Assembly: GCA_022747635.1 (NCBI GenBank)
Contig: JAKTNV010000624.1
Location: 1 to 64,000, forward strand
Length of the DNA: 64,000 nucleotides
Origin: Hetaerina americana
Lineage: Eukaryota; Arthropoda; Insecta; Odonata; Calopterygidae
Direction of reading: 5' to 3'
Shown here piece by piece: positions 30,254-41,715 of this stretch. The translations under genes were made by a program, and so were the position numbers. The notes beneath the pieces were generated by a model that ran no database searches, was not told the origin of the DNA, and saw only the letters and a program-made list of their open reading frames with translations. Every line of letters begins with the position of its first letter. Position 1 is the stretch's first letter.

Positions 30254-32947
30254 TCATAGGAGAGTAATATCTTTAGGCAGTGTATACTTTTTTTTTCGTG
30301 GGGGGGGATAATCCCAGATATTTCTAAGGAGGGGGTTACCTGTGTGCTTTAAGCGTGCGCGAAATGACATCACTTGTTTGCGGATGAATTCCGCGACGGA
30401 AGGGAGTTTGTGGGCGCGACGGACATCGGCCATCCGGGTCAGTTTGCTGATGCGTAACAAGGCCCGGATGGATTTATTCTGGAAAATTTCCAATTGGGTC
30501 CAAAGCGACTTGCGGACGGCGAAAACCTCGCAGCCGTAGAGAAGCTGCGGGCGGATAATGGATGTGTAAAGCCGGATTCTTTGAGCTGGAGAGAGAGAGG
30601 AACCATTGGCGGTAAGGCAGCCGAGTTGGTTCCGCGCGACTACCGCCTTGCGGCGGCAGTATTCAATCTGAGGCGAGAAGGAGAGCTTTGAATCGAGGAC
30701 GATACCCAGAAAGCGATGCGACGAGGCTCGTGGAATTCTATGTTTGTTGAGGAGTAGAGGGACGTGCGATGGAAGTTTATTAGTACGTTCGAAGTGAACG
30801 TGTGTACTTTTTTCCGCGTTGATTTTTATTTTCCATGTTTTCGTCCATGTATGTATTTTTCTTAGGTGCGCATTTAATTTCGTTATATTAGTGTGGCATT
30901 GTCGAGATGAAGCTGCGATCGCGGTATCGTCAGCGTACATATGGATGGATGTGAGTGGAGTAAACGGTAAATCGTTCACGTAAATATTAAATAGAAGGGG
31001 GCTTAGGAGGGAGCCTTGTGGCACTCCCGCCCCCGCTTGTCGCGTCGAAGAGAGAGAGTCGCCTGACGTCACGACGAATTGCCGACACGAAAGGAAGCTT
31101 TGGATGAGAAGGAGAAGGGGGGAGGGAAAGCGGGAGAGGTGGAGTTTGTAAAGGAGGCCTTCGTGCCAGACACGGTCAAAGGCTCTGGCGACGTCTAAAA
31201 ACACAGCGTCAGTGACCATTTTCTGGTTAAATCCGTGCGAGATTTTTTCACAAAGGCGGAGGACTTGGTGGTTTGCTGACACGTGCTCTCGAAAGCCCAG
31301 CTGTTCGGGGCGGAGGATGTTATTTTCCGAGGCGTGTTTTTGGAGACGATCTAGAAGGATTTTTTCAAAAATTTTCGAAATATTGGAGAGTAAAGTAATC
31401 GGACGGCTATTACCGGGAATGGTTGCGTCTTTTCCGGGTTTGGGAAGAAGGAAGATTTTGCCAAGTTTCCAAGGAGAAGGATAGTGGGAACAGATGTAAC
31501 ACTGATTGAAAAGGTCGGAAAGAATGAGCGGGAAGGACGGGATTTTTGAGGCGAGTTTTAATTCTCGGTTTGAGACGTTGTCCAACCCGGGAGCTTTTCT
31601 CGGGGAAAGGGAAGAGAGGATAGACGAAATCTCCTTAGCCGAGGTGATCGGTTCCAGAGAAGACGAATTGGGAGGAATGGAGTTTAGAAACTGGCGGATT
31701 TCCGGATCGAGAGGAGAAGGGGAAGGATCCACAGACATGGTGGACTCGAGGTGATCGGCCTGGATGTCCGCCTTGCGCTGTGGGTCGAAAATAAATGAAT
31801 CCCGGAATTTAATCGGGGGATTGGTTGCTTTTGGGCGGCGACGAAGAGATTTCGACAACCGCCACAGGGAATTGTCTTCAAAGGATAGGGATTCAATATG
31901 ACGGAGCCATTCCTGAGCGGAGTAGGCTGAGATAGCCTTTTTTACCTCCGCCGCGAGTTTATTATACGCGGTTTTGAGATCGGGAGTTCTTTCGCGCTGC
32001 CAGGTACGTCTGGCAACGTTGCGACGCTTGATTTTAAAGAGAATGTCGGCGGGGAGAGGGTGACGCCCTTCGCCCGCACGTGGTTTGAAAATATCCTTCG
32101 TGACCGATCGTCTGGCCTCGGAAAAGGCTTCGGCGACGGCCGAAGCACGGCGGTCGAGAATCTCGGGGGTGGGGGAGGAAAGGGGGGACAGCTGCTCGAG
32201 TTTGTTTGCAAGGGTGTCGGGGAACCGAGCCCAGTCAATGACCTGGCGGAGTGGGGGGAGATGGGCTTGCGGCCCAAGGGGAAGACGAAACAGAAGGGGA
32301 AAGTGATCCGAGGCGAAGTCTCGAATGACCGAGGGACGCTCGTGGAAGGGGAGGTTGACCGAGAGGGCGAAATCAATTACGGAGCACGTGCGCGGGGACC
32401 GGGACACGTGGGTTGGTTCGGAAGGGGCGAGGATGGAAACGGGTTTGCCCTCGATGAAGGCGAGAAGGGTTCGGCCGTTGGTGTTCGTGGACGAGCAATT
32501 CCAAGCGACATGTCTCGAATTCCAATCTCCGACGAACAAACCGTTCTTACTCTGAGACGTCAGCAGAGATAGATCGTTTCTATTCAATTTACGTGAGCGA
32601 CCCGGACTATTGTAAATGGAATAAATGTTAATGTGTCCTAGCGTTGTATGGACTTTTATTCCTAGAGCCTCGATGTTCGTCAAAATGGGAACGTCCAGAA
32701 GAGAGTGGGATAAATCACGTTTAATTAGAACAGCTACTCCTCCCCCTGGAGTGTTCCTGTCCAATCTATGCGTAATGTAATGTTCGGAGTAGAAGGAAAT
32801 GTGTGGTTTTAGAAAGGTTTCCTGTAGGAGGATAATGTCAATGTGGTGCGTGGTAGCGTAGTGTAAAAGTTCGTGTTTTTTGTGGTGTAAGCCGTTACAG
32901 TTCCAAGATAGTATTTTTAAATTTGTGCTTAAGATCCCCGTGTGCAT
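30254..32947 (-). CDS. Retrotransposon ORF2: endonuclease and reverse transcriptase (copy 1)
   Basis: 897 aa. It nicks target DNA and copies the element RNA from the nick. N-terminal AP-type endonuclease: WNCNG (N16), LLQET (E43), GDWN (D141, N143), SVIDF (D192) and SDH (D214, H215), so all expected catalytic positions are present. Reverse transcriptase: motif A FLDVARAFD (D585), motif B GVPQGS (641-646), motif C YADD (D673, D674), then the thumb region with YGCEVF. The C-terminus continues like Jockey-clade proteins and stops with no RNase H domain. The ATG lies 1 nt after the ORF1 stop (TAATATG), suggesting coupled reinitiation. Residue 596 is Glu here and Asp in copy 2. Confidence 0.95.
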   Translation of the reverse strand: MHTGILSTNLKILSWNCNGLHHKKHELLHYATTHHIDIILLQETFLKPHISFYSEHYITHRLDRNTPGGGVAVLIKRDLSHSLLDVPILTNIEALGIKVHTTLGHINIYSIYNSPGRSRKLNRNDLSLLTSQSKNGLFVGDWNSRHVAWNCSSTNTNGRTLLAFIEGKPVSILAPSEPTHVSRSPRTCSVIDFALSVNLPFHERPSVIRDFASDHFPLLFRLPLGPQAHLPPLRQVIDWARFPDTLANKLEQLSPLSSPTPEILDRRASAVAEAFSEARRSVTKDIFKPRAGEGRHPLPADILFKIKRRNVARRTWQRERTPDLKTAYNKLAAEVKKAISAYSAQEWLRHIESLSFEDNSLWRLSKSLRRRPKATNPPIKFRDSFIFDPQRKADIQADHLESTMSVDPSPSPLDPEIRQFLNSIPPNSSSLEPITSAKEISSILSSLSPRKAPGLDNVSNRELKLASKIPSFPLILSDLFNQCYICSHYPSPWKLGKIFLLPKPGKDATIPGNSRPITLLSNISKIFEKILLDRLQKHASENNILRPEQLGFREHVSANHQVLRLCEKISHGFNQKMVTDAVFLDVARAFDRVWHEGLLYKLHLSRFPSPLLLLIQSFLSCRQFVVTSGDSLSSTRQAGAGVPQGSLLSPLLFNIYVNDLPFTPLTSIHMYADDTAIAASSRQCHTNITKLNAHLRKIHTWTKTWKIKINAEKSTHVHFERTNKLPSHVPLLLNKHRIPRASSHRFLGIVLDSKLSFSPQIEYCRRKAVVARNQLGCLTANGSSLSPAQRIRLYTSIIRPQLLYGCEVFAVRKSLWTQLEIFQNKSIRALLRISKLTRMADVRRAHKLPSVAEFIRKQVMSFRARLKHTGNPLLRNIWDYPPPRKKKYTLPKDITLL

Positions 32948-32948
32948 A

Positions 32949-34739
32949 TTATGTGTGCATACAGAGTAGCTGTTCTAATATATACATTTTTTTCTCCTGC
33001 ATTGTGGGAGCGTTTTGAATACCCGACATGATGGAACGAAACCAGCGCAGAAGTTCCGGGCCATCTGGGTTCGCGTTAGATGAAGGGGGCGGGGGAGCTG
33101 GGGCGGAAGCCGGAGGAGGAGGAGGGGTAGCGGAGTCACTAGGGTAGGGAAGACCATGCGGTCGAGAAAGGGACTTGGAGGGGAGGGCGGGGAAGGCCGA
33201 GGACGAGTCCACAGCTGAGGCGAAGGAGCGGGAGAGGGGGGGAGGAATTCCGGCGGGAATCGCCCGGCCCGAGGCCGCGCGTCGTTCAAAGCTCTTTTTC
33301 TTCGCCTCACGGTGAATTTCACAGCCCCGGTAATTCGCTGGGTGATCTTTAAGACAGAGAAAACACGTAGCGGGGGATTCCTTTGATTTTTCGCATGCGG
33401 AGCTCAAGTGGGCGCCTCCGCAGCGAACGCAATTCGGGTTTAGGTGGCAGTGGTTTTTTGTGTGGCCGATGCGCTGACAGCGATGGCACTGCACCGGATC
33501 ACCCGACTTGCGAAATGGAGTTATTTGGACTCGGAGTCCCGCGAGCGCGTGAATGCTTTGAAAAGCCACAGTATCGATATCGCTTGCACAAGAGATGTGG
33601 CACACGTTTGTCGGGTAACTCGGGACCGCCTTGAGTTTTAATTTACGCTCCTCGTCTGAAGGACGAGTAGAGTAAATGCGCCGTACTGAATGCACCTGAA
33701 AACCCAGCGAATGAAGTTGTTCAAGAATAGTATCATCCGAAACTGATGGGGCGACGCCTCGCAGAGCGAATTCCTTACGTTTGTTCTCGGGGAGCTGGTA
33801 GGTGACGAACGGAATGTTCAGTTCTTTTAAGATTCCGTTCACTGAATTGTAGTCTGTGATATTGCTGCACTTTACAACAGCCGTGGACCTGCCTGTGCAG
33901 TGGGAAATGGGCGGAATTGAGCAAGCTCGCTGCATGCGAGCATGTAGCTCAGCCCATTGCGAGATGTCTGCAAGCCGAAAAGGAGGAATCCTACCGGCGC
34001 GCGTAGGAAGCGACTGAGTCGCTTCAGAGGGCGGCTGCTGAACCGGTCGTGAGGCGGCCGGGACGCTAGCGGGGGGAGAGGTGACCGGTTCACTCAGAAG
34101 CGTGAAACGGTTCTGAACCGCCGTTGAAGACGGCGGAGCAGCGGTAATCGCGCCCGATGCCATGGAGCGACGACGCTTATTAGCAACCAGGATAAAACCG
34201 TCTTCAGCGGTGGGGGGAATACCATTTTCAAAAACATAGCCATTTTTCGAAGACAAGATATCGGAATATTGACCGGTAAGGGAAGAGTCACTCACCGGAG
34301 AATCCTGATCCGCTCCTACCGCGACGTCCATTGGCACAGGCGCAGGAGTGGTGTCAGGGAGCGTGCTAGAAGTCAGTCGGATGTCTGCGGCACCAGAAGG
34401 AGCAGCAGAGGAGGCGGCGTTGGACGGGCGAACGGCAGGAGTCGGCGTTGAGGTGCGGAGATCGGCGAGCAGCTCATCTCTCTCGTTCACTGAGAGAACG
34501 GCAAGAGCAGCTCTCGCGGCTGCCACAGCTGATTCCGCGGGAGATGCAGCCATCGCGGAAGAGGAGACGGACGGAGTTAAACACGATTCCGAGATTGCAT
34601 CCTCGGAAGACGGAAGGTATTGCAGTATAGCCCGGCGACGCAGGGATTGCGTCCCGAGGTTAATGTTGGCGTCCCGACAACCACGGGGATGGAATAGCGG
34701 GCCTTCAACGTGTTTTTTTGATGAAATTTTTACACGCAT
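32949..34739 (-). CDS. Retrotransposon ORF1: zinc-knuckle RNA-binding protein (copy 1)
   Basis: 596 aa from the first ATG (34737-34739); a second ATG at 34551-34553 (MAASPAES) has a good context and could be the true start. The first ~270 residues are Ala/Ser/Pro-rich and low in structure. Residues ~320-417 resemble the domain that precedes the zinc fingers in Jockey-group ORF1. Three knuckles follow: CX2CX4HX4C (418-431), CX2CX3HX4C (437-449) and CX2CX3HX6C (459-473). The C-terminus has proline runs. Such proteins package element RNA and direct it to the nucleus or target. Confidence 0.92.
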   Translation of the reverse strand: MRVKISSKKHVEGPLFHPRGCRDANINLGTQSLRRRAILQYLPSSEDAISESCLTPSVSSSAMAASPAESAVAAARAALAVLSVNERDELLADLRTSTPTPAVRPSNAASSAAPSGAADIRLTSSTLPDTTPAPVPMDVAVGADQDSPVSDSSLTGQYSDILSSKNGYVFENGIPPTAEDGFILVANKRRRSMASGAITAAPPSSTAVQNRFTLLSEPVTSPPASVPAASRPVQQPPSEATQSLPTRAGRIPPFRLADISQWAELHARMQRACSIPPISHCTGRSTAVVKCSNITDYNSVNGILKELNIPFVTYQLPENKRKEFALRGVAPSVSDDTILEQLHSLGFQVHSVRRIYSTRPSDEERKLKLKAVPSYPTNVCHISCASDIDTVAFQSIHALAGLRVQITPFRKSGDPVQCHRCQRIGHTKNHCHLNPNCVRCGGAHLSSACEKSKESPATCFLCLKDHPANYRGCEIHREAKKKSFERRAASGRAIPAGIPPPLSRSFASAVDSSSAFPALPSKSLSRPHGLPYPSDSATPPPPPASAPAPPPPSSNANPDGPELLRWFRSIMSGIQNAPTMQEKKMYILEQLLCMHT

Positions 34740-35107
34740 AATCAATTAATTATACAGTGAAGGGCGCACATTCATAGCGGGACATAGACGCCAACGATGA
34801 CAAGCCCGCTGAGCGGGGCAGGAGGGGAAGGAGGGGAGGGGAAAGTGAAAGGCCACGGCCGAGCGGCGGCGGGGCCTGCACGAGCTGGCGACGCGCAGTC
34901 TGGGAGCGCTGCAGGGGGAGGGGGTGGCACGCGACCGGCCTGCCTGGGCGGTCGGGCGAGCGGCGGCTCCGGCGGGCACAAAGGGTCCGCACGGCGGCAC
35001 TAAGAAAACACAAAGGCGGCCCGAGATTTTTCAAAAGAAAAGGGCGCACAGACGGAAGAAAAACACGTCCGTCCTCAACGAAGGTTGAGCAAAGAATGAA
35101 TCAAATG
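34740..35107 (-). other. Element copy 1 5' UTR
   Basis: 368 nt between the 5' junction and the first ORF1 ATG, GC-rich in the middle. Near the 5' end are two adjacent hairpins: CTCAAC/GTTGAG with a 4-nt loop (35074-35089) and GACGGA/TCCGTC (35051-35073). In sense the element proper starts ATTCTTTGCTC, preceded by extra bases not shared with copy 2. Confidence 0.75.
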
Positions 35108-35119
35108 AATCGCTGTCAG
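35108..35119. repeat. Target-site duplication, right copy (element 1)
   Basis: AATCGCTGTCAG, matching 29434-29445. Confidence 0.93.
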
Positions 35120-35292
35120 ACTCCTGGGCGCATTTATATAGGCTGCCGCCGTCCTAGCGACGCCACATCATGCTTTTACGTGATTGGTCGTCGAGGAGAT
35201 TCGGCTCACGGAACGGACCAGGGGTACATAAGCAGGCGACTGATGTTCGGCGAAAATACTGAAATCGACCCCGTTCGCCGAACGTGATCACC
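35108..35292. promoter_or_regulatory. H2A/H2B promoter split by insertion (unit D)
   Basis: Keeps the H2B side and the H2A TATA (35133-35140, minus strand). From TATA spacing, minus-strand transcription would start near 35109, one or two bases before the element's 5' end at 35107. The promoter now faces the element rather than H2A. Confidence 0.75.
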
Positions 35293-35664
35293 ATGCCACC
35301 CAAGACGAGCGGAAAGGCTGCGAAGAAAGCGGGCAAGGCCCAGAAGAACATCTCCAAGGGAGACAAGAAGAAGAAGCGCAGGAGGAAGGAGAGCTACGCA
35401 ATCTACATCTACAAAGTGCTGAAGCAGGTGCACCCCGACACCGGAATCTCCAGCAAGGCCATGAGCATCATGAACAGCTTCGTCAACGATATTTTCGAGA
35501 GAATCGCCGCCGAAGCTTCTCGCCTGGCTCACTACAACAAGCGCTCCACCATCACCAGCCGGGAGGTGCAGACCGCCGTCAGGCTCTTGCTTCCCGGTGA
35601 GCTGGCCAAGCACGCCGTCTCCGAGGGGACCAAGGCCGTCACCAAGTACACCAGCTCAAAGTAA
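35293..35664 (+). CDS. H2B: Histone H2B (unit D)
   Basis: 123 aa, identical to the other copies. Its proximal promoter is intact because the element lies beyond the H2A TATA box. Confidence 0.97.
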   Translation: MPPKTSGKAAKKAGKAQKNISKGDKKKKRRRKESYAIYIYKVLKQVHPDTGISSKAMSIMNSFVNDIFERIAAEASRLAHYNKRSTITSREVQTAVRLLLPGELAKHAVSEGTKAVTKYTSSK

Positions 35665-38600
35665 ATTCCTCGACGGGATTGCTTTGATGCATCCTAACGG
35701 CCCTTCTAAGGGCCATGAAATAATCTTCAGTTTTCAAATACCCGACTGCGATGGGCAATCGTCAATACTCGGCCGCAAAGGACGTACATAAATAAACGTA
35801 AAAACCTGGGAAATTAGAGTCCCACGCTTTCCTCCGATTCACCAACTACTTACCTGGTGTGCACGCGCGCGGTTCACGAAAAAATAGAGTAAATGTAAAG
35901 GAGAAACTTATGACAATAAAAGATGGACGAATTTCTTACCTCCTATTCAAATATATTTTCTACTGCTATGCGTCTGCATTTGATGAAAATGACCGTCGAG
36001 ATATTAAGGAAAAAATATTATATTCCCATGATTACTTCCCTTTCACCCAGTACTTTTCAAACCACTGACCTGCTATGCTCGTTTCTCAGACGTAAGCCTT
36101 GACTTACATGTCTCCCTCCGTCAAAAATAATATGGATTCACGGCGTCCGTCTCCCTCCGAAACTGGTACGCTTGTGGTCACGTTGCTCCTGCTTCACTTC
36201 CAGGGGCAGTAAATGACAGGTCCCCACATGCCCTTCCCACGCGGCCGTTTTTCCGCGAAGGCTAATTCCGCTTAACCTCCCGTCCCATCCGCTACGTCGT
36301 AAAACTCCTCGGGGGTTCAACGCGAGGAGGCAGGTAATGCGACCCGTCCTCGCCCCAAGTTTCTACGTTAACCAGAAAAGGGCTGTCGCAATGACCCACG
36401 TGGCATTCCGCACGAGGAAGAAATTTCTGTGGAAACCTCGCAAGCATAGAACGCAGCTGGGCAACAGCGTTCCTTGTACATTCACCAAGTCGTGACGAGC
36501 AGGCGTCGCAATAAACAAAATGGCGGGCAGTGAGCGCTTCCGTGGATTTTCCATTGTGCTAATTCTATCCAATCAATCAATTCCCAGAAACTATTTCTAC
36601 GGAATGCATCGTCGTTAACAGCATATGGAATCAGCATCATTCGCACAAATAACAATTTATGTAATGGGCATCGGGTTTCCTTCTTGGAAAATCGCCATCT
36701 CGCTGAAACAATGTTGATAAACCTCCTCTGAACGAATCCCCCAAGTATTTTAAAGTCGATTGAGTGATTTTTCATCCTTTTCCGCAATTTTTTTTTTGCG
36801 ATACTGCAACGATTTATCAGCAATTGATTACAAATGCATCGAGACAGACGTGACAAGTAGACCAGTTCTTTGATCACCATGCCTCCAAATGACCGATTCT
36901 TGTTATAGTTTTGAACCGGGGTCCCTTCCGCGGGACACGACTCATTCCCCTTCTTTTGAACGAAATTAACCTTTCCAGAAATCTTTACTTGTCTTGTCAC
37001 GCCACAGAACAGAAAATGTTTCTCTAGGCAAAAGTTAAATGGTCCCAGTCCCAACTTACCCGCTAATTTTATTACGTTGATACACAAGGGATGGAAGGAC
37101 ATACGTTAATGTTGTTTATTTCTTTGCGGGATTAGGGAAATGAAATCTAGGGAAAAGAGGTCGAAGTTTGACGTGAAAGAGAAATCTTTAAAATTAGCGG
37201 CCGGTATAATCATTTATGAGATGATTGCATAACGTTTTCATTAAGGCGACTCTTCCTACAAGTGCATTTCTGACGAAAAAGGTTGCCGCATGTGCCTACC
37301 TGTCCGTCCTTTTAGCATTTCAACTTTCTGCAAATTTGGTGAAAATCTTTACCGCATTAGCCCCATTGAAGAATCCACCCCGGCCGCATTTTGACACTAG
37401 GTACACGAGATCGTCACTTCACCGTATTCGACAACCGATTTCCCGCAGTGGCGTTAACCGAAGGACGCTCGGCTTTGAGGACAATAGTGATTCGTGAAGC
37501 GATATTTAATCAGATTCATCTAGTAACAGTGGCCGGGAATGGAATGGAATAACGTCCTTGCCTAGGCAACTTAGTAACATACAACTTAACTACGGACGGG
37601 AGAAAATGCCGACGAGCCGTGAAGCGGTGTAAATTTCATAACGATCGTGTGATTTTAAGACTCATGATATACACCATGACGATTAATTACCTTAGCAGTT
37701 GTGGTGATGCTTAATCACCGGGATATCATGTAATGTCATACCAGTCACAGCGAGGCGTTAATACTTAACATTGAACTTTGTCAAATTTGTGTAGTTGAAA
37801 TCACCCTTATGACATCTGTTAATAAATTCATCCACACAGAGTACCAAATTAGTAAAATATCTCGGGTACGCAGCGATATGTAAACGGAGACAGTTTTTTT
37901 TTCAAAATCTCGGAATGGATGACAAACGTCCTCCATTAGCGAACATTTATGACAGTCATCACCTACCTCCTGCCGTGATAATGTCAAATTTTGCAATGCA
38001 ACTACTGGTAATAAGAATGATTAAATTCGAGTCAACTAGTGTTACTTTCGAATAACGTTCCCCCATTGACACAACTGTCATTTACATATGAACACTAGAA
38101 ACTAACACACACGAACGTGCACATAGACCTACGCAACCTTCAGTCGTCTACTTCATCGTGAGTGGATTGAATCCTCTTAACTCCTGATTGACTTTCGCTT
38201 CACATTGCAATGATCCCAGATTGGCCGGGGAAAAGACGACTATTTGTTTTCCTGTTCACTGGAATGCTTATTTCGTATCTTTTATGGTGATGTGCTAGGT
38301 ACCAGACAGCTTAAAATTGTTAATCATCGTTCTTTTATTACTCGTGACGATAAAGTTGCTTCCGCATCGCTAAGAACCTCAAGGAATCAACAATGAACGG
38401 GGATGAAATATTTGATGGGTCCACATGTATTGATTAAGTAATGCAGAACGAAGTAGATACTGAGTAATTGAATTAACACAGGGGCTTCTTCGAGACAGAA
38501 CCGAGAAATGATGTTCCGTGAACTGTCGACGGTGATAGAGTTCCACGAAAGAGAGGTCGTAGAGGAATGAACGGTTCCGGCTGTTAATGCCGCCCCTAGT

Positions 38601-40514
38601 CCCCCCAACCCCGCAAGCACTGGAAACCAGCCTGGATCCCTGATTACGATCCCAGGAAAAATCGTGTTCAAGTCTTTCCTACGCCAGATAGTATAATCTG
38701 TCATCACTATTGAACGCCGCATCACGCCCCGACGGCTTTTTCCCACGTTTTTTTTATTTATTCACAGGAATGTTTTCCAGGTAAGGGCTATTCACTCTAC
38801 CTTATCCGTCAATCACTATCCCGACCCTCGAAAGTTATAAGGAAAAGTCGACCATTGCTCTAATGAAAGATATTATTCCAACGGCATGGAGGTAAAAAAC
38901 AAGATCCATATGCTTGACACACATTATGTCGATTGGAAACAAGTGGAAACGATGTGAAATTAGGTTGGAAGCAACTGAAAAATATTGTGACACGAATACA
39001 AGCCGTCATAGCTCCGCAACTACGACGAAAGGGATGTGGATATTATTGAGTTAAACGCATCTGTCCTATTTGCTTATGGCGATTCCCATCGTAATGATCG
39101 CGCATACAATCCCGCGATGCGCCCTATTTTCGCCGTTTCCGTGAATAAGACGTACGGCGGGGGATGTGTACCGAGCGAAATTGCCGACACGAATTACGTA
39201 CGCTTACGAGAGCCTGGTTTTCAAGGAGTCGCTTTCACGTTGACTACGTCCCCGAGGTATCCCATCACACAGGGTCATTTAACGTGACATACAGCGTGTG
39301 TGTGGGAGGGATTTTTTTTTTAAGGTCGTAGGGGTGTATTCCGTAACTTGACGGCACCGTGGAGAAAAGCACATCCAACGCATCGCACAGATAAGGAAGG
39401 TTAATAAAAGAAATGTACGCGATAACAAGTCGACGGCAGACGACTCTCCTCTTCGAAAGACGTGCAAGGAAACTAGGGTAGACATCCGCGGAAACGTGGA
39501 TGTGGCGCCGTTTCAACGACAATAAGAGTTTTCCCGTGATGAAGTATCATTTCGTTTCCGATGACATGCCGGTTGCTACAAATTCATCATCCCGCAACGA
39601 GGTACCGACGTCCGAAGCCGTTGGAGACGGAGCAAACTCGTCACGGCCGGGTCGCCACTGCGCGCCCTCGGCTACTACATTGTTTTTCCCGCCCGCTCAC
39701 GGGGCTAAAGCATAATTCGGCGCCATCCTCGACTTTGTTGTACGTGAACTTTGACGTCCCATTCGCGTGCGTACAGTTCATTTCTTTTTCCCCTTCGGCC
39801 ACCCCATGCAACCATTTCGAAGCCCACGCGGACGCGTCGTAAGGCGTGCGCTTAACGGGTGACTCCGTCTCCATTTGCGACTCGATAATCCTTTCCCACG
39901 GGCGCGGGAGGTGGGTGCGTCGCGACGCCCCCGAGTCGTCGAAAAATGCATAAACGTCCGCTTACGGGACAGGCACCGGGGAGGAACAGGAGGAAGGTTT
40001 GACAGGCGCCGAGTCAGGGGGAAGGCGTCCGAAGGGACCGTCTTCTCGGGGCCGCTTTCCGCGGCCGGCGCGCGGCCCACCGGGTCGCGAGCGCGTCCAA
40101 TACCAGGTGAAGGATGGCCTCGAACGTACGTTACCTCGGATCTCGAGGAATCGACCCCGGTAGAAACGTGTGCAACGTTTATTCCCGGGTACGCCTTCGA
40201 CAGGACGACAACCCGTATTTTGACGACCCGCTGCACACGAACTGGGCTCGCCAAACGCCTGGCGCCGCCACGGCCGACAGGGTGGAACCCTGACGGGCGC
40301 CGCGGCGCAAGGCGCCCTCGTTACGCGCCCCCGACACTCTCCGAAACGCGAAAGTCGGAGGAGGAGTGGAGTACAAACAATCCGAGAAGCGCACCGGAGG
40401 CGAGAGGAAGAGATCGTATTTTGCTCCGAAATGGTACGATAGCAAGGTGGACTTTCGTATGAAATCCATGTCTTGGTAATTTTCTCTTTCTATCATCACG
40501 CAGCAGCCGATAAC
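35665..40514. other. Long spacer H2B to H1 (end of unit D)
   Basis: Standard spacer, one T shorter in the T-run at ~39312. No recognisable gene other than the H2B stem-loop. Confidence 0.8.
35699..35714 (+). promoter_or_regulatory. Histone mRNA 3' stem-loop (H2B, unit D)
   Basis: GGCCCTTCTAAGGGCC. Confidence 0.95.
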
Positions 40515-41261
40515 ATGGCAGACGCAGCATCTGGAGCAGCGGCAGCCGCACCACCGGCAGCCCAGCCTTCGGGCACCGTCGCAGTAAAACCCCTGCCTTC
40601 TTCAGGAACCTCCGCGGCTTCCAAGAAGGCCAGCAAGGGCGGAGCAGCCAAGAAGGCTCGCGCAAAGCCGTCGCACCCGCCCACTTCCGAGATGGTTAAC
40701 AACGCAGTCAAGGGCCTCAAGGAGCGCGGTGGCTCTTCCCTTCAAGCCATCAAGAAGTACATCGCAGCCAGCTACAAAGTGGACGCCGAGAGGCTCTCGC
40801 CTTTCATCAAGAAGTACCTCAAGGCGGCCGTCACCGCCGGAACTCTCGTCCAGACCAAGGGAAAGGGCGCCTCAGGTTCCTTCAAGCTGAGCCACAGCAA
40901 GAAGGCCGCACCCGCGGCAGCCAGCGGGACGACCAAGGCGAAAAAGGTCGTCAAGAAGACGGGAGTAAAGAAACCGAAAGCGGTCGGAGCCAAGAAGTCC
41001 TCCGAGAAGGCGTCCAGTGGCACCAAGAGGTCCGCGCCCAAGGAGCGAAGCAAGTCCGCGCCACCAGCCAAGAAGGCGAAGAAGGCGGCGGACAAGCCAA
41101 AGAAGAAGCCGGCGGCTGGGAAACCCGCCGCCAAGGCGGCAAAGTCCCCGTCGAAGGCGAAAAAGGCGGCCACCAAACCCAAGACCCCCAAGCCCAAGAA
41201 GACGCCCACCAAGGCCAAGCCCGCCGCCAAGAAACCTTCCGCCGCCCAGAAAAAGAAGTGA
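40515..41261 (+). CDS. H1: Linker histone H1 (unit E)
   Basis: 248 aa, identical to unit A H1. Confidence 0.96.
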   Translation: MADAASGAAAAAPPAAQPSGTVAVKPLPSSGTSAASKKASKGGAAKKARAKPSHPPTSEMVNNAVKGLKERGGSSLQAIKKYIAASYKVDAERLSPFIKKYLKAAVTAGTLVQTKGKGASGSFKLSHSKKAAPAAASGTTKAKKVVKKTGVKKPKAVGAKKSSEKASSGTKRSAPKERSKSAPPAKKAKKAADKPKKKPAAGKPAAKAAKSPSKAKKAATKPKTPKPKKTPTKAKPAAKKPSAAQKKK

Positions 41262-41315
41262 ACCATCACTGCTTCGCCACCGGCGCACCTAGGACAGCAG
41301 ACAGCGTCCAATCTC

Positions 41316-41331
41316 GGTCCTTTTTAGGACC
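41316..41331 (+). promoter_or_regulatory. Histone mRNA 3' stem-loop (H1, unit E)
   Basis: GGTCCTTTTTAGGACC. Confidence 0.93.
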
Positions 41332-41715
41332 ATCATGTCTTCCAAAGATGCTTGCCACTCAATGCCCACGCCACTGAGCACGCCCAAAGTTAACATTTAT
41401 CATGATTAATGCCATGCAAAAACAACGGTCCTATTTAAAATTGATGATGCGACATGGACGGACGAAAAAAAAAATTAAGAATAACATTCATAGAACGTGT
41501 AAAATGAACAACACGTCACGGAGTATTGTTTTCTTTTCGTTAAGCGCGTCAGGTAAGCATCGCACGAACTTTTATTTCATCTCATTTCATGCGTAGCCGT
41601 GCAAACGCACTTGCCATGCGCAAAGGAAATTTCATGTCGTCCATCATTCCAATGGATTTACATCGTCGTTAATTATTGTGCGATCGTGCTAAATTCAAAC
41701 TTTTAAGTATGTACT

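Noticed and set aside
30254..34745. Plus-strand frames of 60-170 aa within the retrotransposon
   Set aside because: They overlap intact ORF1 and ORF2 in antisense and show no domain.
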